From Strix aluco (Eukaryota; Chordata; Aves; Strigiformes; Strigidae): a stretch of 64,000 bases of DNA. The DNA is taken from contig NC_133935.1 of NCBI RefSeq assembly GCF_031877795.1, forward strand, positions 80,555,248 through 80,619,247, written 5' to 3'. Positions 12,494 through 21,275 of this stretch are shown one piece after another; position 1 is the first letter of the stretch; each line of letters starts with the position of its first letter. The notes below the pieces were generated by a model. It did no database searches and was not told the origin of the DNA. It worked only from the letters and a program-made list of their open reading frames with translations. Position numbers and translations under genes: made by a program.

Positions 12494-13834
12494 TCACTCC
12501 ACATCCCTAAGCACTATGTCAACCCAACTCTTAAACACCTCCAGGGATGGAGACTCCACCACTGCCCTGGGAAGCCCATTCCAATGCCTAACAACCCCTT
12601 CTGTAAAGAAATATTTCCTAATATCCAGTCTAAACCTTCCCTGGTGCAAGTTGAGGCCATTAAATCTTGTCCTATCGCTTGTTACTTCATCAAAGAGGCT
12701 CATCCCCAGCTCTCTGCAACCTCCTTTCAGGTAGTTGTAGAGGGCGATGAGGTCTCCCCTCAGCCTCCTCTTCTCCAGACTAAACAAACCCAGTTCCCTC
12801 AGCCGCTCCTCGTACGACATGTGCTTCAGACTCCGCATCAGCACCTGCAACATCTACAGCCTTTCCCTCATCCAATAAGCAGGTCTCCCTGTCGTAGAAG
12901 GAGATCAGGTTTGTCAGGCAGGACCTGCCTTTCATAAACCCATGCTGACTGGGTCTGATCATCTGGTTGTCCTGCACGTGTTGTATGATGGTACTCAGGA
13001 TGAGCTGCTCCATCAGCTTCCCGGGCACTGAGTCAAGCTGACAGGCCTGTAATTTCCCAGATCATCCTTCCGACCCTTCTTATAGATGGCCATCACATTG
13101 GCCAGTTTCCAATCTGTCGGGACCTCCCCGGTCAGCCAGGACTGCTGGTAAATGATGGAATGTGGCTTGGTGAGCACCCCAGCCAGCTCCTTCAGCACCC
13201 TCGGGTGTATCCCATCGAGTCCCATAGACTTGTGTGTGTCTATGTGATGCAGCAGGTCACTGACTATCTCCTCCTGGAATGCAGGGGGGGCGTTCTCCCA
13301 ATCTCTGTTTTCTGGCTGAGGAGGCTGGATTCTGTCAGTACAACTAGTCTTGTTATTAAAGACTGAGGTGAAGAAGGCATTAAGCACCTCAGCCTTTTCT
13401 TCATCACTCATTGCCATGTTTCCTCCCATGTCTAGCAAGGGATGGAGGCTCTCCCTGGTCTTTCTTTTGTTGTTGACATACTTATAGAAACATTTCTTGT
13501 TGTCCTTGATTGCTGAAGCCAAATTAGTTTCTAGTTGGGCTTTAGACCTCCTGATTTCCGCCCTGCATAGCCTCACAGCATCTTTGTAATCACCGTGAGT
13601 GGCTAGCCCCTTCTTCCAAAGGCCATAAACTCTCCTTTTCTCCCTGAATTGCAGCCAAATCTCCCTGTTCAGCCAAGGTGGTCTTCTCTGGCACCGGCTT
13701 CTCTTACAACACCTGGGGACCGCCTGCTCCTGTGTCATTAAGACTTCCTTCTTAAAGAGTGTCCAGCATTCCTGGAGCCCTATACCCTTCAGGACCATTT
13801 CCCAAAGGATTCTGTCAAGCAGTTGCCTGAACAA
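12494..13834 (-). pseudogene. CR1 ORF2 reverse transcriptase, palm deleted
   Basis: The frame 13834-13013 (273 residues) covers the connector and the RT N-terminal part, with recognisable blocks AFFTSVFNNKTSC, SDLLHHIDTHKSMGLDGIHP, LANVMAIYKKGRKDDLGNYR and PVSL. A one-base shift near 13020-13035 moves it to the next frame, which continues through QHGFMKGRSCLTNLISFYD to EGKAVDV. At about 12852 it jumps straight to the C-terminal block [20 protein letters not shown] and runs to [11 protein letters not shown] and VLRDVE. The AFDTV, SGVPQGSVLGP and FADD palm blocks are absent. From family knowledge about 0.7 kb is missing. The element could not have encoded an active RT. Confidence 0.9.
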
Positions 13835-14012
13835 GTGGAAGTCAGGTCTTTGGAAGTCCAGGATGGCAGTTCTGCTGCCCCCTCTCCTGGCCTCTCTAAG
13901 AATAGAGAACTCTATTATTTCATGAGCGCCACATCATCCACCGGTCCTTCTCTGTTCACAAAGAGGAGATCCAGCAGGGCACCTTCTCTGGTCAGTTCAC
14001 TCACCAGCTGTG

Positions 14013-14765
14013 CTAAGAAGTTATCTGCCACACATTCCAGGAATCTCCAGGACTGGTCCACTCTGCTGTGTTGTATTTCCAGCAGATGTCTGGGAAGTTA
14101 AAGTCTCCCACAAGAACAAGGGCAAGCGGCCGTGAGATTTCTCCTAAGTGCCTATAGAATATTTCATCCACCTCTCTGTCTTGGTTGGGTGGCCTATAGT
14201 AGACTCCTACTGTGATATCTGCCCTGTTGGCCTTCCCCCTGATTCTAACACAAAGACACTCCACCCTGTCTTCACCATACTTGCGCTCAAAGCAATCATA
14301 ACAGTCCCTAACATACAGTGACACCCCACTGCCTCTCCTTCCTTGTCTATCCCTCCTAAAGAGCTTGTAGCCATCAATCGGTGCACTCCAGTCATGGGAG
14401 ACATCCTACCATGTTTCTGTGATAGCCACTACATCATAATTTTCCTGTTTCATCATGGCTTCAAGCTCCTCCTGTTTGTTACCCATGCTGTGTGCATTGG
14501 TATAGATGCACTTCAGTTGGGCTGATGTCCCCAGCACCTTTTTGCATTTAGAGGTCCTAATTCCAGCCTGACCTTTCACAGGTGTTACCATGGTTACTGA
14601 TCCATCAATATCCCTTGCATCTTTGTTGTGCTGCATGTCTCCATCCCTTGCCTCCACTGAGATGGCAGGGTGAGGGTTGTCGTTGGCACACCATCCCACA
14701 AACTCTGGTAATCTTCCCTGGGGCTTATATCTGGGAGTTCCAGTTTTCTCCCCATCCCCCTTCAA
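14013..14765 (-). pseudogene. CR1 ORF2 N-terminal AP-like endonuclease domain, broken
   Basis: The minus-strand frame from 14765 carries a variable leader and then the endonuclease/exonuclease/phosphatase-type domain. LKCIYTNAHSMGNKQEELE gives the N-terminal asparagine block. ITETW gives the E-containing block that is essential for metal binding. SLYVRDCYDC, ITVGVYYRPPNQD and LVLVGDFNFPDICW follow, the last being the conserved GDFN block. The whole stretch is in one frame except for a TAG at 14408-14406, which replaces tryptophan in TETWW. It ends at a frameshift near 14013. In intact CR1 this domain nicks the target DNA to prime reverse transcription. Confidence 0.9.
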
Positions 14766-14781
14766 ATTTAGTTTAAAGCTC

Positions 14782-15294
14782 TGTCAATGAGCCCAGCTAA
14801 CTCCTGCCCCAAGATCCTTTTCTCCCTCTGGGACAGGTGCATCCCATCTGTTGTCAAAAGGTCTGGCAAAAATGACTGAAAAATCCAAAGCCCTGCTGGT
14901 AACACCAGTCTCAGAGCCACAAGTTCATCTGTTGAGTTCTCCTGTAATCTTCTTCATCCATCCCTGCAACTGAAGGGATGGAGGAGAACACTATTTGTGC
15001 CCCCGACCTCTTAACCAGTTTCCCCAAGGCCCTGAAATCTATCTTCATTGATTTAGGACTTCTCCTGCTGATGTCGTCGCTACCTACCTGAAAAACCAAG
15101 AGAGGATAGTAGTCCTTGGGTCTCACTAGAGTGGGGAGTTTTGCCATGAGGTCCTTTACCTGGGCCCCAGGGAGGCAGAAGACTTTCCTATGAAGCAGGT
15201 CCGGACTGCATATTAGGCCTTCGACACCCCTCAGAATGGAGTCACCCTCTACAATGACCCTTGGGCTCAGACTGCCTAAGAAATGCCTGGGCAC
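14782..15294 (-). pseudogene. CR1 ORF1 C-terminal SGNH/GDSL-type esterase domain, broken
   Basis: The first 127 residues (15294-14911) contain VIVEGDSILRG, whose G-D-S is block I of SGNH hydrolases with the nucleophile serine. Farther on is VFQVGSDDI, at the position of the usual block III. The catalytic D-x-x-H of block V is visible as DGMHLSQRE, encoded at 14848 downwards, in another frame. Avian CR1 ORF1 is known to carry an esterase domain of this kind, thought to act in ribonucleoprotein or membrane handling during retrotransposition. Here a CGA-type arginine codon appears to have decayed to TGA (14913-14911), and a frameshift near 14855 separates the domain from block V, so no functional protein is made. 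The domain ends shortly before ORF2, as in intact CR1 elements. Confidence 0.85.
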
Positions 15295-15300
15295 ATCATG

Positions 15301-15605
15301 GCGTGTTCTCCATATTGGTGCTATGCCAGTATCCTTTCAGTCAGCTGAAAAAGTCATCAATAGACATTTGACAAGAAACAATGTCATTGAAGTCCCATTG
15401 GGTGCCACACAAGTCAGCTGTAAGAGGATAAGCGTTGTTGGTAGTAATGTACATGGGGACTTTTTGTACTATATGTATTGACCTACAATCTCTTCAAAAC
15501 CACTTAACAACAAGAAGACGTTCCATTTTGATGATAAGCTTCATGATGAAGCTAATCAACCATCAGTGTTGTTAAGAGAGGAGAAAGCGCATACTTATTC
15601 CAGGA
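15301..15605. other. Short unique spacer between CR1 and LTR
   Basis: No recognised repeat or gene. The open frame crossing 15236-15481 is chance continuation through the edge of the CR1. Confidence 0.45.
15601..15605. repeat. Target-site duplication, left copy (CAGGA)
   Basis: CAGGA directly precedes the TGT start of the LTR and is repeated directly after its ACA end (15949-15953). A perfect 5-bp duplication is expected for retroviral integration by several avian ERV classes. Confidence 0.85.
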
Positions 15606-15948
15606 TGTCCTGGTTTAACCAGGATAGGGTTAAGTTTCCCCAGCAGTGGGGGGGAAGCTCTAGCCAGGTTATTCATATACCATGCTGACATCACATCCAG
15701 GCGCCAGAGCGCGGGAAGAATCGGTGATCGCGTGGTTGGTGCAGCCGGTCCTCTCACTGCTGTATCAGTATATACATCTTGCTCTGTTCATTGTTATCAC
15801 TGTTATTGTTATTGTTTGTTGTGTTGCTGTTGCACTGTTGTATTAAACCTCTCCTTACCTCAGCCCCGGGGTTTGTATTTCAGTCCCTTTGTGGGGGAGG
15901 GGCAGCGGCCGCATGGTCTCAGACCCCAGCAGGGACTAAACCACTACA
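15606..15948 (+). mobile_element. Solo LTR of an avian endogenous retrovirus (ERVL-like)
   Basis: A 343-bp element starting TGTCCTGGTTTAACC and ending AAACCACTACA. It begins with TG, ends with CA, and is flanked by the perfect 5-bp repeat CAGGA. Inside are a TATA-like TATATAC at 15769-15775, a T/G-rich stretch (TTGTTATTGTT type), the polyadenylation signal variant ATTAAA at 15842-15847, and downstream U5-like sequence. Its start and its poly(A)/U5 layout resemble a large group of neoavian ERV LTRs; the ERVL-like assignment is from memory. There is no internal gag-pol sequence, so it is a solo LTR left by recombination between the two LTRs of a provirus. Confidence 0.88.
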
Positions 15949-15953
15949 CAGGA
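15949..15953. repeat. Target-site duplication, right copy (CAGGA)
   Basis: Perfect copy of 15601-15605, immediately after the LTR end. Confidence 0.85.
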
Positions 15954-15997
15954 GAAACTCACTAGATTGGCTATTCTTGGTACAGTTGTATTGAGTT

Positions 15998-16708
15998 TGT
16001 GTGGCAAGGTTTTGGTAGCCAGGGGACTACAGGGTTGGCTTCTGTGAGAAGCTGCTAGAAGGTTCTCCTATGTCCAACAGAGCCAATCCCAGCCAGCTGC
16101 AAGACCAACCCATCGCTGATCAAGGCTGAGCCCTTCAGTGACAGTGGTAGCAACTCTGGGATAACATATTTAAGAGGGGGAAAAAAATCTTCACAAGCAA
16201 CTTCAGCCAGAGAGAGGAGTGAGAATATGTGAGAGAAACAACCCTGCAGACACCCAGGTCAGTGAAGCAGGAGGGGCAGGAGATGCTCCAGGTGCCAGAG
16301 CAGAGATTCCCCTGCAGCCCGTGGTGCAGCCCATGGTGAGGCAGCTGTGCCCTGCACCCAGAGAGGGTAACGGGGGAGCAGATCTCCACCTGCAGCCCGG
16401 GGAGGACCCCACACTGGAGCAGGGGGATGCCTGAAGGAGAGTAAAGTTAAGCCTGGGATGAAGGGAGGGGTGGAGGGTAGGTGTTTTTAAAATTTGGTTT
16501 TATTTCTCATTATCCTACTCTGATATGGTTGGTAATGAATTAAATTAATTTTTCCCCAAGTCAAGTCTGTTTTGCCCGTGATGGTAATTGGTGAATGATC
16601 TCTCCCTGTCCTTTCGTTATATTTTCTTTCCTCTGTCCAGCTGAGGAGGGGAAGTGATAGAGCAGCTTTGGTGGGCACCTGGTGTCTAGCCAGGGTCAAC
16701 CCACCACA
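15998..16708 (+). mobile_element. Second avian ERV LTR, unrelated to the first
   Basis: About 711 bp starting TGTGTGGCAAGGTTTTGG and ending TCAACCCACCACA, with imperfect inverted ends (TGTGG/CCACA). Inside are the TATA-like TATTTAAGAG at 16167-16176, a run of related 'CTGCAGCCCGTGG' units (about 16310-16410), an AT-rich region with ATGAATTAAATTAAT near 16536-16550 that could hold the poly(A) signal, and a U5-like end. It matches in layout a common class of neoavian ERV LTR that I recognise by sequence. In related copies the 'CAGCCCGTGG' region is usually longer, so this copy may be internally shortened. No internal retroviral coding sequence is present. I could not find a target duplication at its edges. 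Confidence 0.85.
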
Positions 16709-19644
16709 ACAGTGCATAATTCTCCACAGCGATGCATGAGGCCCTTGAGTAGGACAGAGTGACACCCCTTACGCTTTTTATAGCTGTGGATCTCCCCTAA
16801 GAACTACCAGATGGGGACACGTGTCTCTCTGAAAGCCCCGTGTCATCGGGCTGTTCCTCTAGAGTATGTCAATGTTACCTACAATTGGCAGGTAGGAATG
16901 AGCCAGATAGTGTGGGGCTTTGTAGATCTCTGCATCAGCCACTATGAACTTTTTATCTTTGCATCTCCAAAGATGGAGACTGCTGTGGTCATAGTGTTAT
17001 GAAGAGACATCTAGACCCTTGTGGCTACGCAAAAATGGGACAGTAGCCTTCCTGTTCCATCTAACTGGTGTTGTGCACCCTGAAATTGGTAGACTCCCAG
17101 GAGAACATGATATCATCTCTAGGTGCTGCTGATGTGTGCCTCAAACCACTGACATATGCCAGGCTTGGTGCTGTGGTGATGACCACAACTGTTAGCTCAG
17201 GACAACTGCCGCAGAATGGGATTATGCCCAGTCACACACAAAGGAAACAGCTGCAGAGCTGTTGGAAATCAGGTGGCAGGGAGCAATTTACTAGAAAAAA
17301 CTCATTGATCCATGGCCCTATTCCCTGTCCATTTCTGTAAGGTCCCCAGGAAAGGAGGAAAGATCACAGGCCTCATGAATTATTCAGGTAGGCTGGGCCC
17401 AATCCATAGATCACTCACCGGCTGTACATGCACACTTGCAATTTTTCTAAAGCATCACTTTAGGCTTTAATCAGCAAATAACTTGAGCGTGTCTCAAAAC
17501 AGCTGCTTATAGCAAGTTAGGGAACCCTACAAAGTGTTTTGCTGGAACAGTATCTTGCTGTCAAATGTAAAATTGGAAAGTTCCCATGTGTACAGTCTTG
17601 AAGCTCGTGCTAAAATTCCATGTAAGGAAAAGATATGCATCTGTTTATTTATGGTGGTCTGTTAATTAATCACATTCATGAATTTTATAAAAACAAATTC
17701 TTCTGCTCATCAAAGCTTTCTACAAATTCAATTTGGTGTGATGTGGGAACTCAATTTGAAAGGAAACTATCTTTTAAGTAGCTATAACTATCATTTCACT
17801 AACAGATAATTCACAAAGGCAAAATATTCCTATTTCAGAAACTTTTAATGCTGCTTTAACATCTTTGTGTCAGAGACAGAAAATAAATAAATAAATTTCA
17901 TATTAAGACTCCTTCTTTGGATCCAGGTCAAAGACACTGCGGGCTGTTGATTTTTTTCTCAAAGCTGTCCCCTGGCAGAATTTATACTGCCTGATTACTG
18001 TGTCTAACCATGAGTATATCTACAGTTAAGCGTAGTGTAAGGTGCGCAATTTAGCCTCAAGTGAGTAATTTGCCTAGTAACACCCAAACACAGCTTAGCA
18101 CAGAGCTTCACTGAGATCTTTGGATTACCCTGCATTGTAACATTGTGTATACCTGTAAGTCTCAGCATTTGGCTGTCTGAAAACACATGCTCTGGATGTA
18201 GCACATGCTATCCCAAAGGGGAATCGAGGCACAGTTGTTTTCCCTACAAATTAAAGATGGTTCTTCCAGAATCATACACTGCAATAAGGTCTCCAAAATC
18301 CTTCTTTGGGATGACTTGGTCAGTTCTCTCATGGCTAAAATGAGACCCCATTGTGCCAGGAGAACCAGCTGAGGAAGCTCACTGACAGACAGTGGGACTG
18401 AAACCCTTGTGCCTTCACCTACAGCTTGGTCAGCTGATCAGGCTTGTTTCCCTGCTTCTCAGTAGCCATAAATCAGGTGTAAATGCAAGTAGTAGCCATG
18501 TTAGGGACTGTTATCAGATATTGCACAACAGGAGGCATGGAAAAAGAGTGAACCATCAGTGACAAGGATTCTTCTCGAAACAAAGGCATGAATGACCAGG
18601 TCACCTCCTTGCCTCCAAGTGGTCTGCTGCAAATCATAAAATACATCTTAGCCAAATTTCACGTGGTGCCTGTGGTGACCAATTTCATACACAGTGGGTT
18701 TTATATCCTACCCAACCAAAAAGTTACTTTCATACTTATTTTGATCCATGGCTGCTGTGTACAAGGCAATGCAGAATCAGATTCTTTCTTCCACTAGTCT
18801 TTCCTGGCAACCAGCCTGCAAGACTGTGAAAAAAAAGTACTCCAGCCGTGTTTGTCAAATTGTGCTATGATTTCAAAGACATGGGACTGATTTCCTATTC
18901 ATATCAGCTTACCCTGACGTTACTGCAATGTCTTATGTATATTTTAATCCAATTGACAGTAGAGTAAACCTGAGAGGAACTGGACTCTCTCATTTTGCTC
19001 CCTGCTTGACTTTGAAGCCCTTAATGAAACAGTTTAACATGCACATCTTAGCAAATGTCCTTGGCTTCCAAGAAAAGAACTTTTATAAAATTAGCCAAGT
19101 AGCTCAAATGTAATGGGTAGATCACAAAAGCAAGCAGATGTTAAATAACATAAAATATTAAAAAGCAGAAACGGATTTTTTTGTTTTATTTCACTTTACT
19201 TTGGCTTAATTCCTTACCAGAACCGTGGCTGCTGAGACAATAGTGGCCCCATGTGAGTTGCTGGATTGCAGCTCCTGACTGCAGTGCCTCTTTCCTTGCT
19301 TTACCCGAGCACTGATGGTACGCAAGTGGGGAGCTGGGCTGGGGGCAAGTCCGAAGATGGAAAGGAGCATTCAGGGAGAAGCGGATGATGGCTTTCTCTC
19401 TGCTGGAGAGTTAGAGGTGAGAAATTCACAGTGTCCCAACCGGAGCTGGGATGGAAAGGGAGATATTGGGATTTTACAGACACCCTCTCCATACTACACT
19501 CAACTAGGTGCTTGCTGTTCCCCGTAGCAGAGAATGAGCAACGAAGCCACACGTAATACCAACGGTGCCCCATGCAGCACGGCTTAAACTCACCCTCTCT
19601 GAAGTCAAAGTATCCACCCTCACTGACTGTTACAGCTCACTCAC
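16709..19644. other. Non-coding stretch, no gene seen
   Basis: Unique sequence. A short (AAAT) tandem run lies at about 17879-17896. Open frames at 16811-17002, 17068-17340 and 18143-18343 show no domain. If the candidate minus-strand exon at 19645-19814 is real, this stretch is its downstream intron. Confidence 0.45.
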
Positions 19645-19814
19645 CTCATGGTGTTTAATTCTCTCTTTAGGACCGCGACCTCCTGATAACACTCCAGGTG
19701 ATGTAAACCTTTGGTTTTCAGATCTATATAACACAAAAATGTAGCTGTCTTTTTCCTTTTGCATTCAGCTTTGCTGCACTCTGGAGTGATCTTTCCCCAG
19801 TAACTATTCTTCTT
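19645..19814 (-). CDS. Candidate internal coding exon, lysine-rich then coiled-coil-like
   Basis: On the minus strand an open frame of about 57 codons is bounded by good splice signals. The donor is ATGAG|GTGAGT at 19644-19639, close to consensus. Upstream is a branch-point-like TTCTAAC, then a short pyrimidine stretch, then an acceptor ending GACAG at 19815. The encoded peptide starts KKNSYWGKITPECSKAECK, goes on through a basic segment, and ends with LECYQEVAVLKRELNTM, whose spacing of hydrophobic and charged residues is typical of the start of a coiled coil. An ATG at 19826 could make it a first coding exon instead, with an in-frame TAA just upstream. It lies about 0.2-0.3 kb downstream, on the minus strand, of the CpG island. 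I do not recognise the protein, and no second exon was identified. Confidence 0.4.
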
Positions 19815-19879
19815 CTGTCTTGCCATATGGGAGAGTTAGAATATAGAGAGATAACACAAAGAATATAATACAGATAGCA

Positions 19880-19975
19880 TGTATAAAATATATATGCTTA
19901 CTTATATACATCTATATAAACACATATATTTGTATATTTTGTGTGTGTATATATACATACACAAACACATTCTTT
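19880..19975. repeat. TA/TG/TACA-rich degenerate microsatellite
   Basis: Alternating TATATA, TACATA and TGTGTG units without one clean period. It produces low-complexity open frames rich in Y, I and C, which are not genes. Confidence 0.8.
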
Positions 19976-20188
19976 TTCTAGGAGATGTAGAGCAGAAGGG
20001 AATATATCAAGCCAGCTGGAAGAGAGAAGGCAGGAGGACAGTGATACAACACCCTGAACTGCCTCGTCTCTCCCGTCTGCTCTCGGTCCCCCCTGCCCGC
20101 TCCCGGCTTTTTGAGGATGCGACAAGTCGCAGTGCCAGAGCGCAGCATCCTCGGAGGGGCGTCCCCCCCAACCCCCCCCCGGCCCCGT

Positions 20189-20196
20189 CCAATCAG
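20189..20196 (+). promoter_or_regulatory. CCAAT box (NF-Y type)
   Basis: CCAATCAG, the preferred NF-Y core, inside the CpG island and 38 bp from an X-box. CCAAT boxes are typically within about 100 bp of a transcription start. Confidence 0.5.
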
Positions 20197-20233
20197 GGCG
20201 CTGGGGGAGGGATGCTCGGGGCAGGGATGCGGG

Positions 20234-20247
20234 GTTGCCAGGCGACA
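20234..20247. promoter_or_regulatory. RFX X-box-like site
   Basis: GTTGCCAGGCGACA fits GTNRCC-N-RGYAAC with one mismatch (G for A in the right half-site). RFX factors bind such sites in promoters of ciliary, neuronal and other genes. Its position next to a CCAAT box in a CpG island makes it more credible than an isolated match. Confidence 0.45.
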
Positions 20248-21010
20248 GCAGCGTCTCCGTGTCCCGTCCCCCCCCCCACCCCCCCCACCTCCGTGTCCTC
20301 CCCCACCCCGCGACCGGGCTGCGCTCCTGCCCGCGCTGCCGGCGCTGTTAAACAGCCGCGGGGAGCGCAGCCCCGCAGCATGGGGACAGCGGCTCGCCTC
20401 CGCCCGAGGGCTCCTTGCCACAGCCCCGCTCCCGGCCGTGCCAGGAGCGGTGGCCAGCTTCAAAGTTAGAACTAGAAAGGCAGTAAATGAATAAATGGTA
20501 GGACTAAGCCTCGGCCAGCCCCTCCGCGTAGCACCGGCTGCGGAGCTACCGCACGCCCCGAGTGCCGGGAGAGGCAGCCTGCAAATGCCAGCCGGCTCTC
20601 ACTCCTTGTCTTTGCAACTCTAGGTCGCCTCCTAATTTAAAGCTTTGCACCAATCCCCTTTGCCCGGCAAGGAGAGGAAATCTAGAAAGATGCCAGGCTG
20701 CGAAAAGGGACCCCAGTTACCAGCGCTGGTACCAGGCGCTGCCTGGCCAAGGAAAGCCAAAGTTGTTCAGAGGAATGGGAAGCGGGTGCTCCAGAGGAGA
20801 GGGGAAGGGACGGGGATCATTGCCTGGTGATTGCAGTCTCTCCCTCCCGTTGTCCCCTTCTCTTCCTCCTCCCTCCCAGCCTTACCCCTGACCGCTTAGG
20901 AGGCCTTGATGAGTTTCCACCGGGATCCGATCCAAGGTGGGGGGGAGAAAGCGTGACTGTTCCCAGAGGAAGCAGCTCACACAAGTTTGGGGGGTTAGAC
21001 TCCCCGGTGG

Positions 21011-21090
21011 ATGTTTAACGAGCACATCGGGAGGCCCGCGATGCCCGGGAGCAGCTGGAGACCCTCGCTGGGACCTACCTGCACTGCACG
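21011..21090 (+). CDS. Candidate first coding exon with 5' splice donor (speculative)
   Basis: An ATG at 21011 with an in-frame TAG 15 bp upstream opens a frame of 26 codons plus two bases (begins MFNEHIGRPAMPG). It runs to a donor-like ACG|GTAAGG at 21090/21091. A second ATG at 21041 is in the same frame. Location inside the CpG island is what one expects of a first exon. The peptide is not recognised, and short frames are common in GC-rich DNA, so this is a weak call. Confidence 0.2.
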
Positions 21091-21104
21091 GTAAGGAGCC
21101 GGGC

Positions 21105-21275
21105 ACTGGTATCCCGCGTCCTGGTCCCTGCATCCCACATCCCGGTCCCTGCATCCTGCGTGGCGGATCCGTGCACCCCGGTCCACTCAACCCCGCATCC
21201 CGCATCCCAGTCCTCGCATCCCACACCCTGCAGCCTTGATCCCTGCATCCCGGGTCCCTGCAACCCGCACCCACC
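21105..21275. repeat. Degenerate GC-rich minisatellite
   Basis: Tandem, imperfect units around a core of the form GGTCCCTGCATCCCGC repeat about ten times with variable length. They create repetitive open frames on both strands (HPGPCIP-like, GCRDQGCR-like) that are not genes. It lies at the downstream edge of the CpG island, just after the donor-like site. Confidence 0.8.

Larger units (their letters stand above)
12413..15300 (-). mobile_element. Long CR1 LINE (ORF1 end, endonuclease, partial RT, 3' UTR), internally deleted
   Basis: On the minus strand the order is ORF1 C-terminal esterase (15294 to about 14780), ORF2 endonuclease (14765 to about 14013), the linker and RT N-terminal region (13834-13013), RT fingers (13028 to about 12855), then directly the RT C-terminal tail (12853-12494) and the CR1 3' end at about 12413, which begins with a diverged terminal octamer. 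It is decayed: a TGA in ORF1 (14913-14911), a TAG at 14408-14406 replacing the second W of the usual TETWW motif, and frameshifts near 14013 and 13020-13035. The RT palm with its catalytic aspartates is missing through an internal deletion near 12852. The left end has lost the rest of ORF1 and the 5' UTR. It is the longest mobile element in the window. Confidence 0.95.

Noticed and set aside
16135-16434. Open frames inside the second LTR
   Set aside because: They read the CTGCAGCCCGTGG-type LTR repeats and are not retroviral genes.
15606-16708. The two LTRs as the 5' and 3' LTRs of a single provirus
   Set aside because: They are unrelated in sequence and differ in length, and only 49 bp lies between them.
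19879-20469. 196-codon open frame on the plus strand across the CpG island
   Set aside because: The start lies in a TA/TG microsatellite and the rest is proline/arginine/alanine-rich translation of GC-rich promoter DNA.
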